Part shown: positions 1-7,761 of the stretch, in pieces
How the letters are laid out: each line of letters starts with the position of its first letter
Numbering within the stretch: position 1 is the stretch's first letter
Source: Nocardia araoensis NBRC 100135
GTDB taxonomy: Bacteria > Actinomycetota > Actinomycetes > Mycobacteriales > Mycobacteriaceae
DNA: 38,688 nucleotides
Reading direction: 5' to 3'
NCBI RefSeq assembly: GCF_000308435.1
Contig: NZ_BAFR01000142.1
Location: 1 to 38,688, forward strand
Program-made: the position numbers and the translations under genes
Notes under the pieces: generated by a model
Told to the model about the DNA's origin: nothing
Seen by the model: only the letters and a program-made list of their open reading frames with translations
Database searches by the model: none

Positions 1-3
1 ATT

Positions 4-10
4 CCTCCTT
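4..10 (-). promoter_or_regulatory. Shine-Dalgarno site of the next operon gene, beyond the left edge
   Basis: On the minus strand these bases read AAGGAGG, a near-perfect ribosome binding site, ending three bases from the window edge. It lies 46 bases after the kinase stop codon. A further gene of the same operon therefore probably starts just outside the window. Its identity cannot be seen; another inositol-pathway gene would fit. Confidence 0.6.
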
Positions 11-56
11 CCGCACATCCGCCGCGGGCACGACAGCTTCGCCCCGCCCTCGCGAC

Positions 57-995
57 TCAGCCGCACAGCAGTTCCTCGATCTCCGCGGCCGTTGGCATCG
101 CGTCCGCGCAGGCCAGACGCGCGGCGACCAGGGCGCCCGCCGCGTTGGCGTAGGTGGCGATGCGCCGTGGGTCCCAGTCCGCGAGCAGGCCGTGGATCAG
201 CGCGCCGCCGAAACCGTCACCCGCGCCGAGCCCGCACACCACGTCCACGCGGCACGGCGGCACCGTCCAGCGTTCCTCGGCGGTGGCCACCAGCACGCCG
301 TCGCCGCCCTGTTTGATCACCGCCAGGCGCACGCCACGGGCGAGCAGTCGATCGGCCGCCGCGTCCGGGTCGGCGGTGCCCACCGCCACCTCGGTTTCGG
401 CGCGGTTGCCGACCACCACGTTCACGTGGTCGACCATCCACCCGATCTCGGCCCGCGCGGTCTCGACATCCGGCCAGAACATCGGCCGGTAGTCCAGGTC
501 GAGCACCGTGTGCCCACGCCGTGCCCGCCGCAGCAGAATCTCCCGCTGCGTACTGCGCCCCGGCTCCGCGCTCACCCCGGTACCGGTGACCCACAGCAGG
601 GGCACGGCATCCACGACTTCCCAGGGCACTTCGTCCGGAGTGATGGTCAGGTCCGGCGCGATCGGCGCGCGGTAGAACAGCAGTGGCGGATCGGACGGCG
701 GCGTGAGCTCGCAGAAGATCACGGGCGTCTGGAGGTCCGGCGCGGTGGTCACATGACGGGACGAGACGCCGAAGCCCTCCAACGCCGTGCGCACGAAGTC
801 GCCGAAACCGTCGGGGCCCACCTTGGTCAGCACCGCCGTACGGCGGCCGAGCCGGGCGGCGGCCACGGCGACGTTGGTCGCGGTGCCGCCGAGAAACTTC
901 GCGAAACTGCGCACCTGTGCCAAGGCGACACCGCTTTGTTCGGGATACAGGTCCACCCCGACGCGGCCGATGGTCAACGCCTCCAGCTCGGTCAC
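57..995 (-). CDS. iolC: PfkB-family sugar kinase, IolC-type 5-dehydro-2-deoxygluconokinase
   Basis: A cytoplasmic kinase of 312 residues that would phosphorylate 5-dehydro-2-deoxygluconate in myo-inositol breakdown. The N-terminal GRVGVDLYPEQ, the PfkB box GGTATNVAVAAARLG near residue 37, LDLDYRPMFW in the middle and the C-terminal GLGAGDGFGGAL with the catalytic Asp are all typical of IolC. Length is normal for the family. The start is GTG, chosen because AAGGAGG lies seven bases upstream. It follows the ATPase gene by 13 bp, so it is the fifth visible gene of the minus-strand operon. Pairing with an inositol-dehydrogenase-like gene and a sugar ABC transporter supports an inositol role. Another 2-keto-sugar kinase function remains possible. 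Confidence 0.88.
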   Translation of the reverse strand: MTELEALTIGRVGVDLYPEQSGVALAQVRSFAKFLGGTATNVAVAAARLGRRTAVLTKVGPDGFGDFVRTALEGFGVSSRHVTTAPDLQTPVIFCELTPPSDPPLLFYRAPIAPDLTITPDEVPWEVVDAVPLLWVTGTGVSAEPGRSTQREILLRRARRGHTVLDLDYRPMFWPDVETARAEIGWMVDHVNVVVGNRAETEVAVGTADPDAAADRLLARGVRLAVIKQGGDGVLVATAEERWTVPPCRVDVVCGLGAGDGFGGALIHGLLADWDPRRIATYANAAGALVAARLACADAMPTAAEIEELLCG

Positions 996-1008
996 GGATT
1001 CGCCTCCT

Positions 1009-1791
1009 TCACGGCGTCACCACGCGTCGCAGTTCGTGCTGCAACGCCTCCAGTTCCGCCCCGCCGGCCATCTGCCGGGTCAGTTCGGGCAGATCGATCT
1101 CGGATTTCTCGTACGAGCCGAGCATCGCGCCCCGCTTCAGCAGCAGGAACCGGTCGCCGACCGGATAGGCGTGGTGCGGGTTGTGCGTGATGAGCACGAC
1201 GCCGAGCCCGCGTTCGCGCGCCTGCACGACGTACTTCAGCACCACCCCGGCCTGTTTGACGCCCAGCGCCGCGGTCGGCTCGTCGAGAATCAGCACCTTC
1301 GCGCCGTAGTGCACGGCCCGCGCGATGGCGATGCACTGGCGCTGGCCGCCCGACAGCGTGCCGACCGGCTGTTCCATGTCGCGGATCTCGATGCCCATGT
1401 CCGCCAACGCTGTTCGCGCGATCTCGCATCCCTTCTTGCGGTCCAGCAGGCGAAACGGGCCGAATCCGAACGTCGGTTCGGAGCCGAGCACGAAGTTGCG
1501 CCACACGCTCATCAGCCCCACCACGGCGAGATCCTGGTACACCGTGGCGATGCCGCGATCCAATGCCGCACGCGGCGAGGCGAACCGCACCGATTCGCCC
1601 TCGACGCGCAGTTCGCCCCGGTCGTGCTGATGCACTCCGGCGAGGATCTTGATCAGCGTGGATTTGCCCGCGCCGTTGTCGCCGAGCACGCAGGTCACCT
1701 CGCCTGCGTTCACCACCGTCGACACCTCGCGCAGGGCGACGACGCCGCCGTAGCTCTTGCCGAGGTCGACGGCCTCGATGAGGGAAGTCAT
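1009..1791 (-). CDS. Sugar ABC transporter ATP-binding protein
   Basis: A 260-residue ATPase that powers the permease encoded just before it. Walker A is GDNGAGKST near residue 38, the signature is LSGGQRQ near residue 142, and Walker B is VLILDEPTA. It has one nucleotide-binding domain, unlike the fused two-domain RbsA/MglA proteins, so it should act as a homodimer. The ATG overlaps the permease stop as ATGA (1788-1791), which indicates translational coupling and fixes the start. It belongs to the carbohydrate-uptake type 2 class because its partners are a ribose-type permease and binding protein. The substrate cannot be read from the ATPase. Confidence 0.9.
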   Translation of the reverse strand: MTSLIEAVDLGKSYGGVVALREVSTVVNAGEVTCVLGDNGAGKSTLIKILAGVHQHDRGELRVEGESVRFASPRAALDRGIATVYQDLAVVGLMSVWRNFVLGSEPTFGFGPFRLLDRKKGCEIARTALADMGIEIRDMEQPVGTLSGGQRQCIAIARAVHYGAKVLILDEPTAALGVKQAGVVLKYVVQARERGLGVVLITHNPHHAYPVGDRFLLLKRGAMLGSYEKSEIDLPELTRQMAGGAELEALQHELRRVVTP

Positions 1792-2831
1792 CGGCGCACC
1801 CTTTCGGCTCGTTTCTGGAATCGGTTGTTGACCAGCACCGCCGCCAGCAGCAGCACACCGAGGAACAGCATGAACCAGTCGCTGTCCCAGCGGGCGAACA
1901 CGATGCCTTGGCGCGCCATGCCGAAGATCAGCGCGCCGATCGCCGCCCCCACCGCCGAGCCGAAGCCACCGGTGAGCAGGCACCCGCCGACCACGGCCGC
2001 GATGATGTAGTGCAGTTCCAGCCCGACGCCTTGATTGGCCTGCACGCTCGCGAATCGCAGGATGTTGCAGGAGCCGACCACCCAGCCGGCGAACGCGGTG
2101 CCCATGAACAGCAGGATCTTGGTGCGATCCGCGGGCACGCCCACCGCGCGGGCGCTGGGCAGCGCCCCGCCGACGGCGAAGATCCAGTTGCCGAACCTCG
2201 TGCGGACCAGAACGATCGCGGCGATCGCGGTGAGCACGACCCACCAGACCACCGACGCCTGAAGGTGCGCGTCCCCGATGTCGAGCGTCGAGGCGAACAC
2301 CCAGCCCGCCGACTGATAGCCGTCCGCGCCCCGCACACCCGACACCTGCACCGTGTCGGTGACCAGCCGCGTCACGCCGAGATTCAAGCCCTGAAGCGCG
2401 AGGAACGTGCCCAGCGTGACGATGAAGCTGGGCAGGCCGGTCCGCATCACCACCCAGCCGTTGAACGCGCCGACGAGCAGCGCGAACACCAGCGAGGCGA
2501 GCAGCGCGAACCACACGTTCCAGCCCGCGTGCACCGCGAGCAGCGCGGTGACCAGTGCCGTCGAAGCGGTCATCACGCCCGCCGACAGATCGAACTCGCC
2601 GCCGATCATCAGCAGAGCCACGGCCACCGCCATGATGCCCAGCGTGGAGGCGTCGTCCAGCCAGGTCGCGACGCCGAGCGGACTCAGGAACCGGTCGGTG
2701 ACGACGGAGAAGAAGACGAACACCAGCAGCGCGCCCAGCGCCGCGCCGATCTCCGGCCGCACGGCCAGGCGTTGCAACGGCGAGCGAACCGTCTCTCGCG
2801 CCGGGTCGGATGTCTTTGTGGCAACGATCAT
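1788..2831 (-). CDS. Sugar ABC transporter permease (RbsC/BPD_transp_2 type)
   Basis: A 347-residue inner-membrane permease with about ten hydrophobic segments, starting near residue 28 after a short polar N-terminus. Internal stretches such as [20 protein letters not shown] and [20 protein letters not shown] are the hallmark of ribose/galactose/inositol permeases of this family. The chosen start MIVATKTSD lies 10 bp after the binding-protein gene. A longer reading would run into that gene's coding end. It acts with the adjacent lipoprotein and ATPase. The neighbouring iolC- and iolG-like genes make inositol or a related polyol the best guess for cargo. Confidence 0.9.
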   Translation of the reverse strand: MIVATKTSDPARETVRSPLQRLAVRPEIGAALGALLVFVFFSVVTDRFLSPLGVATWLDDASTLGIMAVAVALLMIGGEFDLSAGVMTASTALVTALLAVHAGWNVWFALLASLVFALLVGAFNGWVVMRTGLPSFIVTLGTFLALQGLNLGVTRLVTDTVQVSGVRGADGYQSAGWVFASTLDIGDAHLQASVVWWVVLTAIAAIVLVRTRFGNWIFAVGGALPSARAVGVPADRTKILLFMGTAFAGWVVGSCNILRFASVQANQGVGLELHYIIAAVVGGCLLTGGFGSAVGAAIGALIFGMARQGIVFARWDSDWFMLFLGVLLLAAVLVNNRFQKRAERVRR

Positions 2832-2841
2832 TTCATCCACC

Positions 2842-3849
2842 TCAGCGCGTGCCCTGCGCGACGAGCGCGGCGACGGCGTCCACATTGCTCTTGTCGACGA
2901 AGCCGGGACCGGTCTGCACCGGCGCGCCGCCTCCGACGGTGTTCAGATTCGTCCGGTGCAGCTTCAGCAGCACGATCGGCAGATAGCCTTGCTCGTACTG
3001 CTGCTGATCGACGGCGAACAGCAGCTTCCCGGCCCGGATCGCCTCCACCACATCGGAGTTCAGGTCGAAGGTGGCGACGGTGGCGGCCGATGCGGCCTCC
3101 CGCACCGCGTCCACGGCTCGCGCGGCGACCTGTGAGTTCAACGTCAGGACGGCATCGATGGATCGATCGGCCTCCAGCGCGCCTTTGATCCGCGATTGCG
3201 CGTCGGTGGGGTTGTTGATGTCCACCTGGAGCGTGGCGGCGTTGCCGAAGGCCTTGGTCGCGCCCGCGCAGCGCTCGTTCGCGCCGATATTGCCCGCCTC
3301 GTGGATGACGCACAGTATTTTCGTCCGCCGCGCCTCCGCGAGCCGCTTCCCCGCGGCCTGTCCGGCCAGCGACTCGCTTTGACCCACATGGACGAACGCG
3401 CCGAATTTCGCGCTCTCTGCCTCGCCCGAATTGATGGTCACCACCGGAATGCCCGCGGCGACAGCCTTTTCCACGGACGGACGCAGCGCCTCGGGATTGG
3501 CCATCGAGACGACGAGCCCGTCGACGCCCTGTGCCACCGCGTTGTCGATCAGCTTCGCCTGCTGGCCGGGATCACCGGAGGCGTTGTACTCCACCCGGAT
3601 TCCGAGATCCTTGCCCGCCGCTTCCGCGCCGTTCTTGACGACGTTCCAGAACGCGTCACCCGGACTGCCGTGGGTCACCACCGCGACGGATTCCACCGTC
3701 CCGGCGGCGATCGGAGTCTGCGAAGGTGCCGGCGCGTCGGCGCCTGGGCCGGTGCACGCGGCCAGGAGCGCGGCCGTGGCGATCCACGGCAGCAGGCGGC
3801 TCGATCGCCGCCATCTCGCGGCCACGCCGCGCTGTGGTGTCGGAGACAT
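2842..3849 (-). CDS. Sugar ABC transporter substrate-binding lipoprotein
   Basis: A 335-residue Peripla_BP_4/ribose-type binding protein. The signal peptide has an Arg-rich start (RWRRSSRLLPW) and the lipobox LLAAC near residue 31, so the mature protein should be a lipid-anchored receptor on the outer face of the membrane. The fold is supported by AVVTHGSPGDAFWNVVKNGA and NPTDAQSRIKGALEADRSID. The ATG at 3849 is chosen because it begins the signal peptide. It lies 17 bp from the stop of the isomerase gene. The ligand is probably inositol or a sugar, inferred from neighbours only. Confidence 0.9.
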   Translation of the reverse strand: MSPTPQRGVAARWRRSSRLLPWIATAALLAACTGPGADAPAPSQTPIAAGTVESVAVVTHGSPGDAFWNVVKNGAEAAGKDLGIRVEYNASGDPGQQAKLIDNAVAQGVDGLVVSMANPEALRPSVEKAVAAGIPVVTINSGEAESAKFGAFVHVGQSESLAGQAAGKRLAEARRTKILCVIHEAGNIGANERCAGATKAFGNAATLQVDINNPTDAQSRIKGALEADRSIDAVLTLNSQVAARAVDAVREAASAATVATFDLNSDVVEAIRAGKLLFAVDQQQYEQGYLPIVLLKLHRTNLNTVGGGAPVQTGPGFVDKSNVDAVAALVAQGTR

Positions 3850-3866
3850 CGTTGTCGTCGCTTCCG

Positions 3867-4754
3867 CTAGATGCCCGCGGCGGCGAGCGTGATGTCCGCG
3901 AGGTGGCGCAGGCTGCGCGCGGTGTCGTCGCTGGCCTGCCGCGCCGAGTCGCCCGGGCGCAGCGCGGCGTCCTGCTCCAGCACGTACCAGCCTCGGTAGC
4001 CCGGGGTGCGCACGATTGCCGCGATGTCGACGTCGCCCGCACCCAGCGGCACATACAGCCCGCGGCACACGGCCTCGCTGTAGCTCAGCTTTCCGGCGCG
4101 GACCTGATCGGCCAGCGTGCCGCGCACGTCTTTGAGATGGATGTGCCCGATCCGCTCGGCGTGCCGCCGGGCGAGCCGAACCGGATCGGTGCCGCCGATG
4201 AGCAGATGCCCGGTGTCCAGGCAGATGTCGAGATCGGAATCGGCGAGGAACCGCTCGACCTCGGCCTCGCTCTCCACATGGGTGCCGACATGCGGATGCA
4301 GCACCGTGCGCACCCCGCGCGCGGCGGCGGCGTCGCGGATCGCGGCGGCCGTGTCGACCAAGGCGCTCCATTCGGAGCCGCCGAGTTGCGGGCGCGCGTC
4401 GTACCCGCCGAGTCCGGTCGCCGCGGCGAGCACGAGGACTTCCGCGCCCGCGGCGGCCAACTGGGCGGCGGTGCTCTCGGCGCGGGCGACGGCGTCCTGC
4501 CGGTCGCGGTGCAGCGCGACGGCGAGGAATCCGCCGACGGCGGTGAGCCCGAAGGTCTCCAGCAACCGGCGCAGCTCATCGGGATCGCGTGGCAGATAGC
4601 CGGGAGGACCGAGTTCCGTCGCGGTCAGGCCGAGCGCGGCCATCTCCGCCAGGACGGTGTGCGCGTCGAGCACGTGACCCCAACCGGGGGCCTCGCAGAC
4701 TCCCCAGGAGATCGGCGCGGCCGCGATGCGCAGCGGGTAGAGGGATTCGGTCAT
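3867..4754 (-). CDS. Sugar-phosphate isomerase/epimerase-like TIM-barrel protein (IolE/IolH-like)
   Basis: First gene of the minus-strand operon, 295 residues. It has the AP_endonuc_2 TIM-barrel pattern: APISWGVCEAPGWG at residues 13-26, ELGPPGYLP, a metal-ligand segment LDTGHLLIGG, HIHLKDVRG near residue 205, and a closing GYRGWYVLEQD. Such proteins isomerise or dehydrate keto-inositols and keto-sugars using a divalent metal. IolE (inosose dehydratase) and IolI/IolH (inosose isomerase) are the closest pathway roles. I cannot choose between them, so I give no symbol. The start ATG lies 42 bp from the operator palindrome. Confidence 0.8.
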   Translation of the reverse strand: MTESLYPLRIAAAPISWGVCEAPGWGHVLDAHTVLAEMAALGLTATELGPPGYLPRDPDELRRLLETFGLTAVGGFLAVALHRDRQDAVARAESTAAQLAAAGAEVLVLAAATGLGGYDARPQLGGSEWSALVDTAAAIRDAAAARGVRTVLHPHVGTHVESEAEVERFLADSDLDICLDTGHLLIGGTDPVRLARRHAERIGHIHLKDVRGTLADQVRAGKLSYSEAVCRGLYVPLGAGDVDIAAIVRTPGYRGWYVLEQDAALRPGDSARQASDDTARSLRHLADITLAAAGI

Positions 4755-4795
4755 CGGTGCTTCTCCGACCTTCGACGTCGAGGTGATCCGCCCTA

Positions 4796-4809
4796 TTGGA
4801 GCGCTCCAA
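4796..4809. promoter_or_regulatory. LacI-family operator 1 (14-bp perfect palindrome)
   Basis: TTGGAGCGCTCCAA reads the same on both strands. It has the odd-free CG-centred symmetry of LacI/GalR operators. It touches the -10 element of the minus-strand operon promoter at 4809-4837 and would cover its start site. A divergently encoded LacI repressor lies 200 bp away. Confidence 0.82.
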
Positions 4810-4837
4810 CTATGTAACGCAGGTCATAGCGTGTCAA
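4809..4837 (-). promoter_or_regulatory. Promoter of the sugar/inositol operon
   Basis: Read on the minus strand, a perfect -35 TTGACA (4832-4837) is followed after 17 bases by CATAGT (4809-4814), four of six matches to the consensus -10. Operator 1 begins on the last base of this -10, so repressor binding would block transcription start. Transcripts would carry a leader of about 45 bases before the isomerase ATG. Confidence 0.7.
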
Positions 4838-4931
4838 GAGTCGTCATCGCGTCTGCCAAAGCGCAATTACCAGGCGATATTCCGCCGCACACGCCTTATA
4901 CCGACCCGACACGCCACAGGTGAGGTCCGAT

Positions 4932-4943
4932 TAGAGCGCTCTA
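4932..4943. promoter_or_regulatory. LacI-family operator 2 (12-bp perfect palindrome)
   Basis: TAGAGCGCTCTA shares the GAGCGCTC core with operator 1. Its centre is exactly 135 bp from that of operator 1. It sits directly upstream of the -35 proposed for the lacI-type gene, so the regulator probably also controls itself. Confidence 0.75.
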
Positions 4944-4972
4944 TTGCTCGACCCGCCCGGGGCTTGTATCGT
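4944..4972 (+). promoter_or_regulatory. Probable promoter of the LacI-type regulator gene
   Basis: TTGCTC (4944-4949), a 17-base spacer, and TATCGT (4967-4972) lie 40 bases before the regulator start. The -35 box abuts operator 2. Matches are moderate, but spacing is ideal. Confidence 0.45.
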
Positions 4973-5011
4973 CCGAGCCGAAAAGGCCTGCGAACCAGGA
5001 ACGGAGGCGAC

Positions 5012-6013
5012 ATGGCACGACCGACCATGGAAGACGTCGCCGCCCGCGCGGGCGTCTCCCGCGCCCTCGTCTCGCTGGTCATGCGCAACTCCCCGAAGGT
5101 CAGCGAGCACCGCCGTCGCGCCGTGCTGGACGCGGCGAAAGACCTCGGCTACCAACCGCACATCATGGCCCGGTCGCTGGCCAGCCGGACCTCCAACATC
5201 GTCGGCGTCATGGTCTCCGACCTCCGCAACGCCTTCTTCGCCGACGTCGTCGAAGGCATGGACGCCGCCGCCCAGGCCTGCGGCCTCGAACTGATCCTCA
5301 ACACCGGCAGGCGCACCGCCGCACGCGAGCGCACCGCCCTGGAGAGCCTGCTGTCCTTCCGTCCCGGTGGCGTCATCCTGCTGTCGCCGATCCTGCCCGC
5401 CGCCGCCATTCGCGCAGCGGCGCAGCAGGCTCCGCTGGTGCTGGTCTCGCGCACCTCGACCGTCGCGGAGATCGATACGGTCAACGACGACGGCGAGGCC
5501 GGCACCGGTCTGGCCGTCGATCACCTGGTCTCGCTCGGACATCGGCGCATCGTGCACCTCGACGGCGGCGGCGCTTTCACCTCCGCGCCGCGCCGCAAGG
5601 GCTACCGCGCCGCCATGCAGCGCCACGGCCTGGAACCGATGGTCGTGGCCAGCGAGCACACCGACTCCGCGGGCATGGCCGCGGTACGCAAACTGCTGAA
5701 CCTGTTCTCCCACGACAACTTCCCCACGGCACTGGTCTGCGGCAACGACTTCAACGCCGTGGGGGCGATGTCCGCGCTGGAGGAAGCGGGGCTGCGGGTG
5801 CCCGAGGACGTCTCGGTGGTCGGCTACGACAACACCTCGCTGGCCGCGCTGCGCCACGTCGCCCTGACCACCATCGACCAGCCCCGCATCCAGATGGGTC
5901 ACCTCGCGATCGAGGCGCTCGCCGAACGCCTCCGCGACGGCCGCACCAGCCCGGCCCGCCGCCGGGTGGAACCGTCGCTCGTCGTCCGCTCCACCACAGC
6001 CGCCCCACGCTGA
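5012..6013 (+). CDS. LacI-family transcriptional regulator of the inositol/sugar locus
   Basis: A 333-residue repressor. Residues 1-60 form the LacI helix-turn-helix and hinge: MEDVAARAGVSRALVSLVM, then GYQPHIMARSLASRTSNIVG. The rest is a periplasmic-binding-protein-like effector domain, with GHRRIVHLDGGG and GYDNTSLAAL. The ATG is chosen because GGAGG stands four bases upstream and the HTH follows at once. It is divergent from the transport operon and is followed 49 bp later by the dehydrogenase gene. Two GAGCGCTC operators lie in the divergent spacer, so local repression relieved by a sugar or inositol intermediate is likely. Confidence 0.9.
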   Translation: MARPTMEDVAARAGVSRALVSLVMRNSPKVSEHRRRAVLDAAKDLGYQPHIMARSLASRTSNIVGVMVSDLRNAFFADVVEGMDAAAQACGLELILNTGRRTAARERTALESLLSFRPGGVILLSPILPAAAIRAAAQQAPLVLVSRTSTVAEIDTVNDDGEAGTGLAVDHLVSLGHRRIVHLDGGGAFTSAPRRKGYRAAMQRHGLEPMVVASEHTDSAGMAAVRKLLNLFSHDNFPTALVCGNDFNAVGAMSALEEAGLRVPEDVSVVGYDNTSLAALRHVALTTIDQPRIQMGHLAIEALAERLRDGRTSPARRRVEPSLVVRSTTAAPR

Positions 6014-6062
6014 ACCACCGGCGCCCGCCAACACACGTCGCGTCCATATATAAGGAGAGCCG

Positions 6063-7079
6063 ATGTCATCTCGAGCCGTCACGCTGGGCCTCGCCGGAAC
6101 CGGCCGCATCGGGACCTCACACGCCGAGACCCTGAAGAAACTCCCGAACGTGGCGACCGTCCTGGTCGCCGACGCCGACGCCGACCGCGCCCGCACCACC
6201 GCGGCCGTCCTCGGCGTCGAATTCGCCCCCGACCTCGACGCCCTCTTCGCCGCCGACCTCGACGGCCTGATCATCGCCACCGCCACCGACTCCCACCCCG
6301 AACTCATCATCCGCGCCGTCGACGCGGGCATCCCCGTCTTCTGCGAAAAACCCTTGGCCGCCGACATCACCGGCACCCTCGCCGTCATCGACCACCTCCG
6401 CGACTGCCCCGTCCCGGTCCAGATCGGCTTCCAACGCCGCTTCGACGCCGGCTACCGGGCGGCGCGCGAAGCGATTCGCTCCGGCAAGCTGGGGTGGCTG
6501 CATACGTTGCGTGCGACCACGCTCGATCCGGCCCCTCCACCCGCCGAGTACGTTCCGCGGTCGGGTGGCATCTTCCGCGACTGCGGTGTGCATGATTTCG
6601 ACATCATTCGGTGGGTGACGGGGCGGGAGATCGTCGAGGTGTATGCGGTCGGGGGGAACCGGGGCGCGGCGTTCTTCGCGGAAGCAGATGACGTCGACAC
6701 GGCGGCGGTGGTGCTGCGTCTGGATGATGGAACGCTGGCCACCGTATCGCTGACCCGGTACAACGGGGCCGGGTACGACGTTCGGCTGGAAGCGTTGGGT
6801 TCCAAAGGAAATGCCATCGTCGGATTGGACGACCGGTCGCCGCTGATTTCCGTCGAACCCGATCACAATCCCTCCCCCTACCCTCCCTATGGGGGTTTCA
6901 TGGAACGGTTCCGTCCGGCGTATGCGGAGGAGCTGGCGGCGTTCATCGAGGTTGCGGCCGGGCGGCTCGATAGCCCCTGCACTCCGGCGGAGGCTCTGGA
7001 GGCGTTCTATGTAGCAGAGGCATGCGAGCTGTCGCGGCGACAGGGTAGGGCTGTCGAAATAGCAGAAGTACGGCGCTGA
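6063..7079 (+). CDS. iolG: Gfo/Idh/MocA oxidoreductase, inositol 2-dehydrogenase-like
   Basis: A 338-residue NAD-dependent dehydrogenase. Residues 7-35 give the Rossmann fold with GTGRIG; CEKPLAADITG near residue 95 carries the family EKP motif. IGFQRRFDAGYRAAREAI and GGIFRDCGVHDFDIIRW hold the substrate-side Asp/His pair typical of inositol 2-dehydrogenases. AAGGAG lies five bases before the ATG. It probably oxidises myo-inositol or an isomer to an inosose, feeding the isomerase and IolC encoded across the divergent promoter. Codon style changes near 6470: the 5' part is almost all C-ending codons, while the 3' part uses many G- and T-ending ones. Confidence 0.82.
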   Translation: MSSRAVTLGLAGTGRIGTSHAETLKKLPNVATVLVADADADRARTTAAVLGVEFAPDLDALFAADLDGLIIATATDSHPELIIRAVDAGIPVFCEKPLAADITGTLAVIDHLRDCPVPVQIGFQRRFDAGYRAAREAIRSGKLGWLHTLRATTLDPAPPPAEYVPRSGGIFRDCGVHDFDIIRWVTGREIVEVYAVGGNRGAAFFAEADDVDTAAVVLRLDDGTLATVSLTRYNGAGYDVRLEALGSKGNAIVGLDDRSPLISVEPDHNPSPYPPYGGFMERFRPAYAEELAAFIEVAAGRLDSPCTPAEALEAFYVAEACELSRRQGRAVEIAEVRR

Positions 7080-7215
7080 GAGATAACCGGGGTCGGTAGA
7101 GCCGACATTCCGATTCAGTGATCAGGCTGTCGGCGGAAGACTCATATGGGCATCGCGGAGCTATTCGATGAGCTTGCGCTCTTCCTGCGGGCGCACGTGA
7201 CCGGCAATGGATGAG

Positions 7216-7761
7216 TCAGCTCAACAGCCGGGCCATCTCATCCATAATCGGAGAGTCGGCGAACGGCTGGTCTTGGCCGATCACGCGCCAACCCCATGCC
7301 TCGTATGCGGCGCGGGCCGGGTTGCCGACTCGCACCAGCAGGTAGGCCAGTGGTTCCGGCCGCCGCGTCAGCAAGGCATCGTGGATGGTCCTCGCGAAAC
7401 CTTGGCCTTGGTAGTCAGGATGTACGGCGAACTCGCGAAAGATGTAGACCGGTGCGCCCTCTGTTTCAGGGGCCGATTGCGGGTAGACCCGAATTGCTTT
7501 CTTCCACACCGCTTGTGGTCTGCTGTAGGGAGTGCCGAAGGCATAGCCGATCATCCGGCCGCCTATTCGTCCCGCGACCAGTTCGAAGCCTGTTATCGGT
7601 GCGTACATTTCTTCGAGTCGTTCCCAGAATCGCACTGGGCTGTACCACGGGTTGTCTTGCTGCTCGCGGTGGGAGTCGAAGTACAGGGCCTTGAGTTCGT
7701 CTTCGAGTTCGAGTGCCTCAGCGGCGTCGTAGTGGGCGAGATCGAGCGGGCGCGAGGTCAT
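7216..7761 (-). CDS. GNAT-family N-acetyltransferase
   Basis: A 181-residue acetyltransferase. The acetyl-CoA site is seen in REFAVHPDYQGQGFARTIHDALL (Q/RxxGxG/A type, residues 109-131), followed by LLVRVGNPARAAYEAWGWRVIG. Its ATG overlaps the stop of the upstream regulator as ATGA at 7758-7761, so the two are coupled. It is clearly related to the second GNAT at 11202-11825 over the catalytic core. The substrate is unknown. The coupling suggests the regulator and enzyme serve one response. Confidence 0.8.
   Translation of the reverse strand: MTSRPLDLAHYDAAEALELEDELKALYFDSHREQQDNPWYSPVRFWERLEEMYAPITGFELVAGRIGGRMIGYAFGTPYSRPQAVWKKAIRVYPQSAPETEGAPVYIFREFAVHPDYQGQGFARTIHDALLTRRPEPLAYLLVRVGNPARAAYEAWGWRVIGQDQPFADSPIMDEMARLLS

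Noticed and set aside
2842..4371. A 509-residue form of the sugar-binding protein
   Set aside because: The extra N-terminus is Arg-rich out-of-frame reading of the isomerase gene. The signal peptide and lipobox fix the start at 3849.
3867..4754. Naming the TIM-barrel gene iolE
   Set aside because: Motifs fit the wider isomerase/epimerase family. The N-terminus differs from the inosose dehydratase pattern I recall, so only a family call is given.
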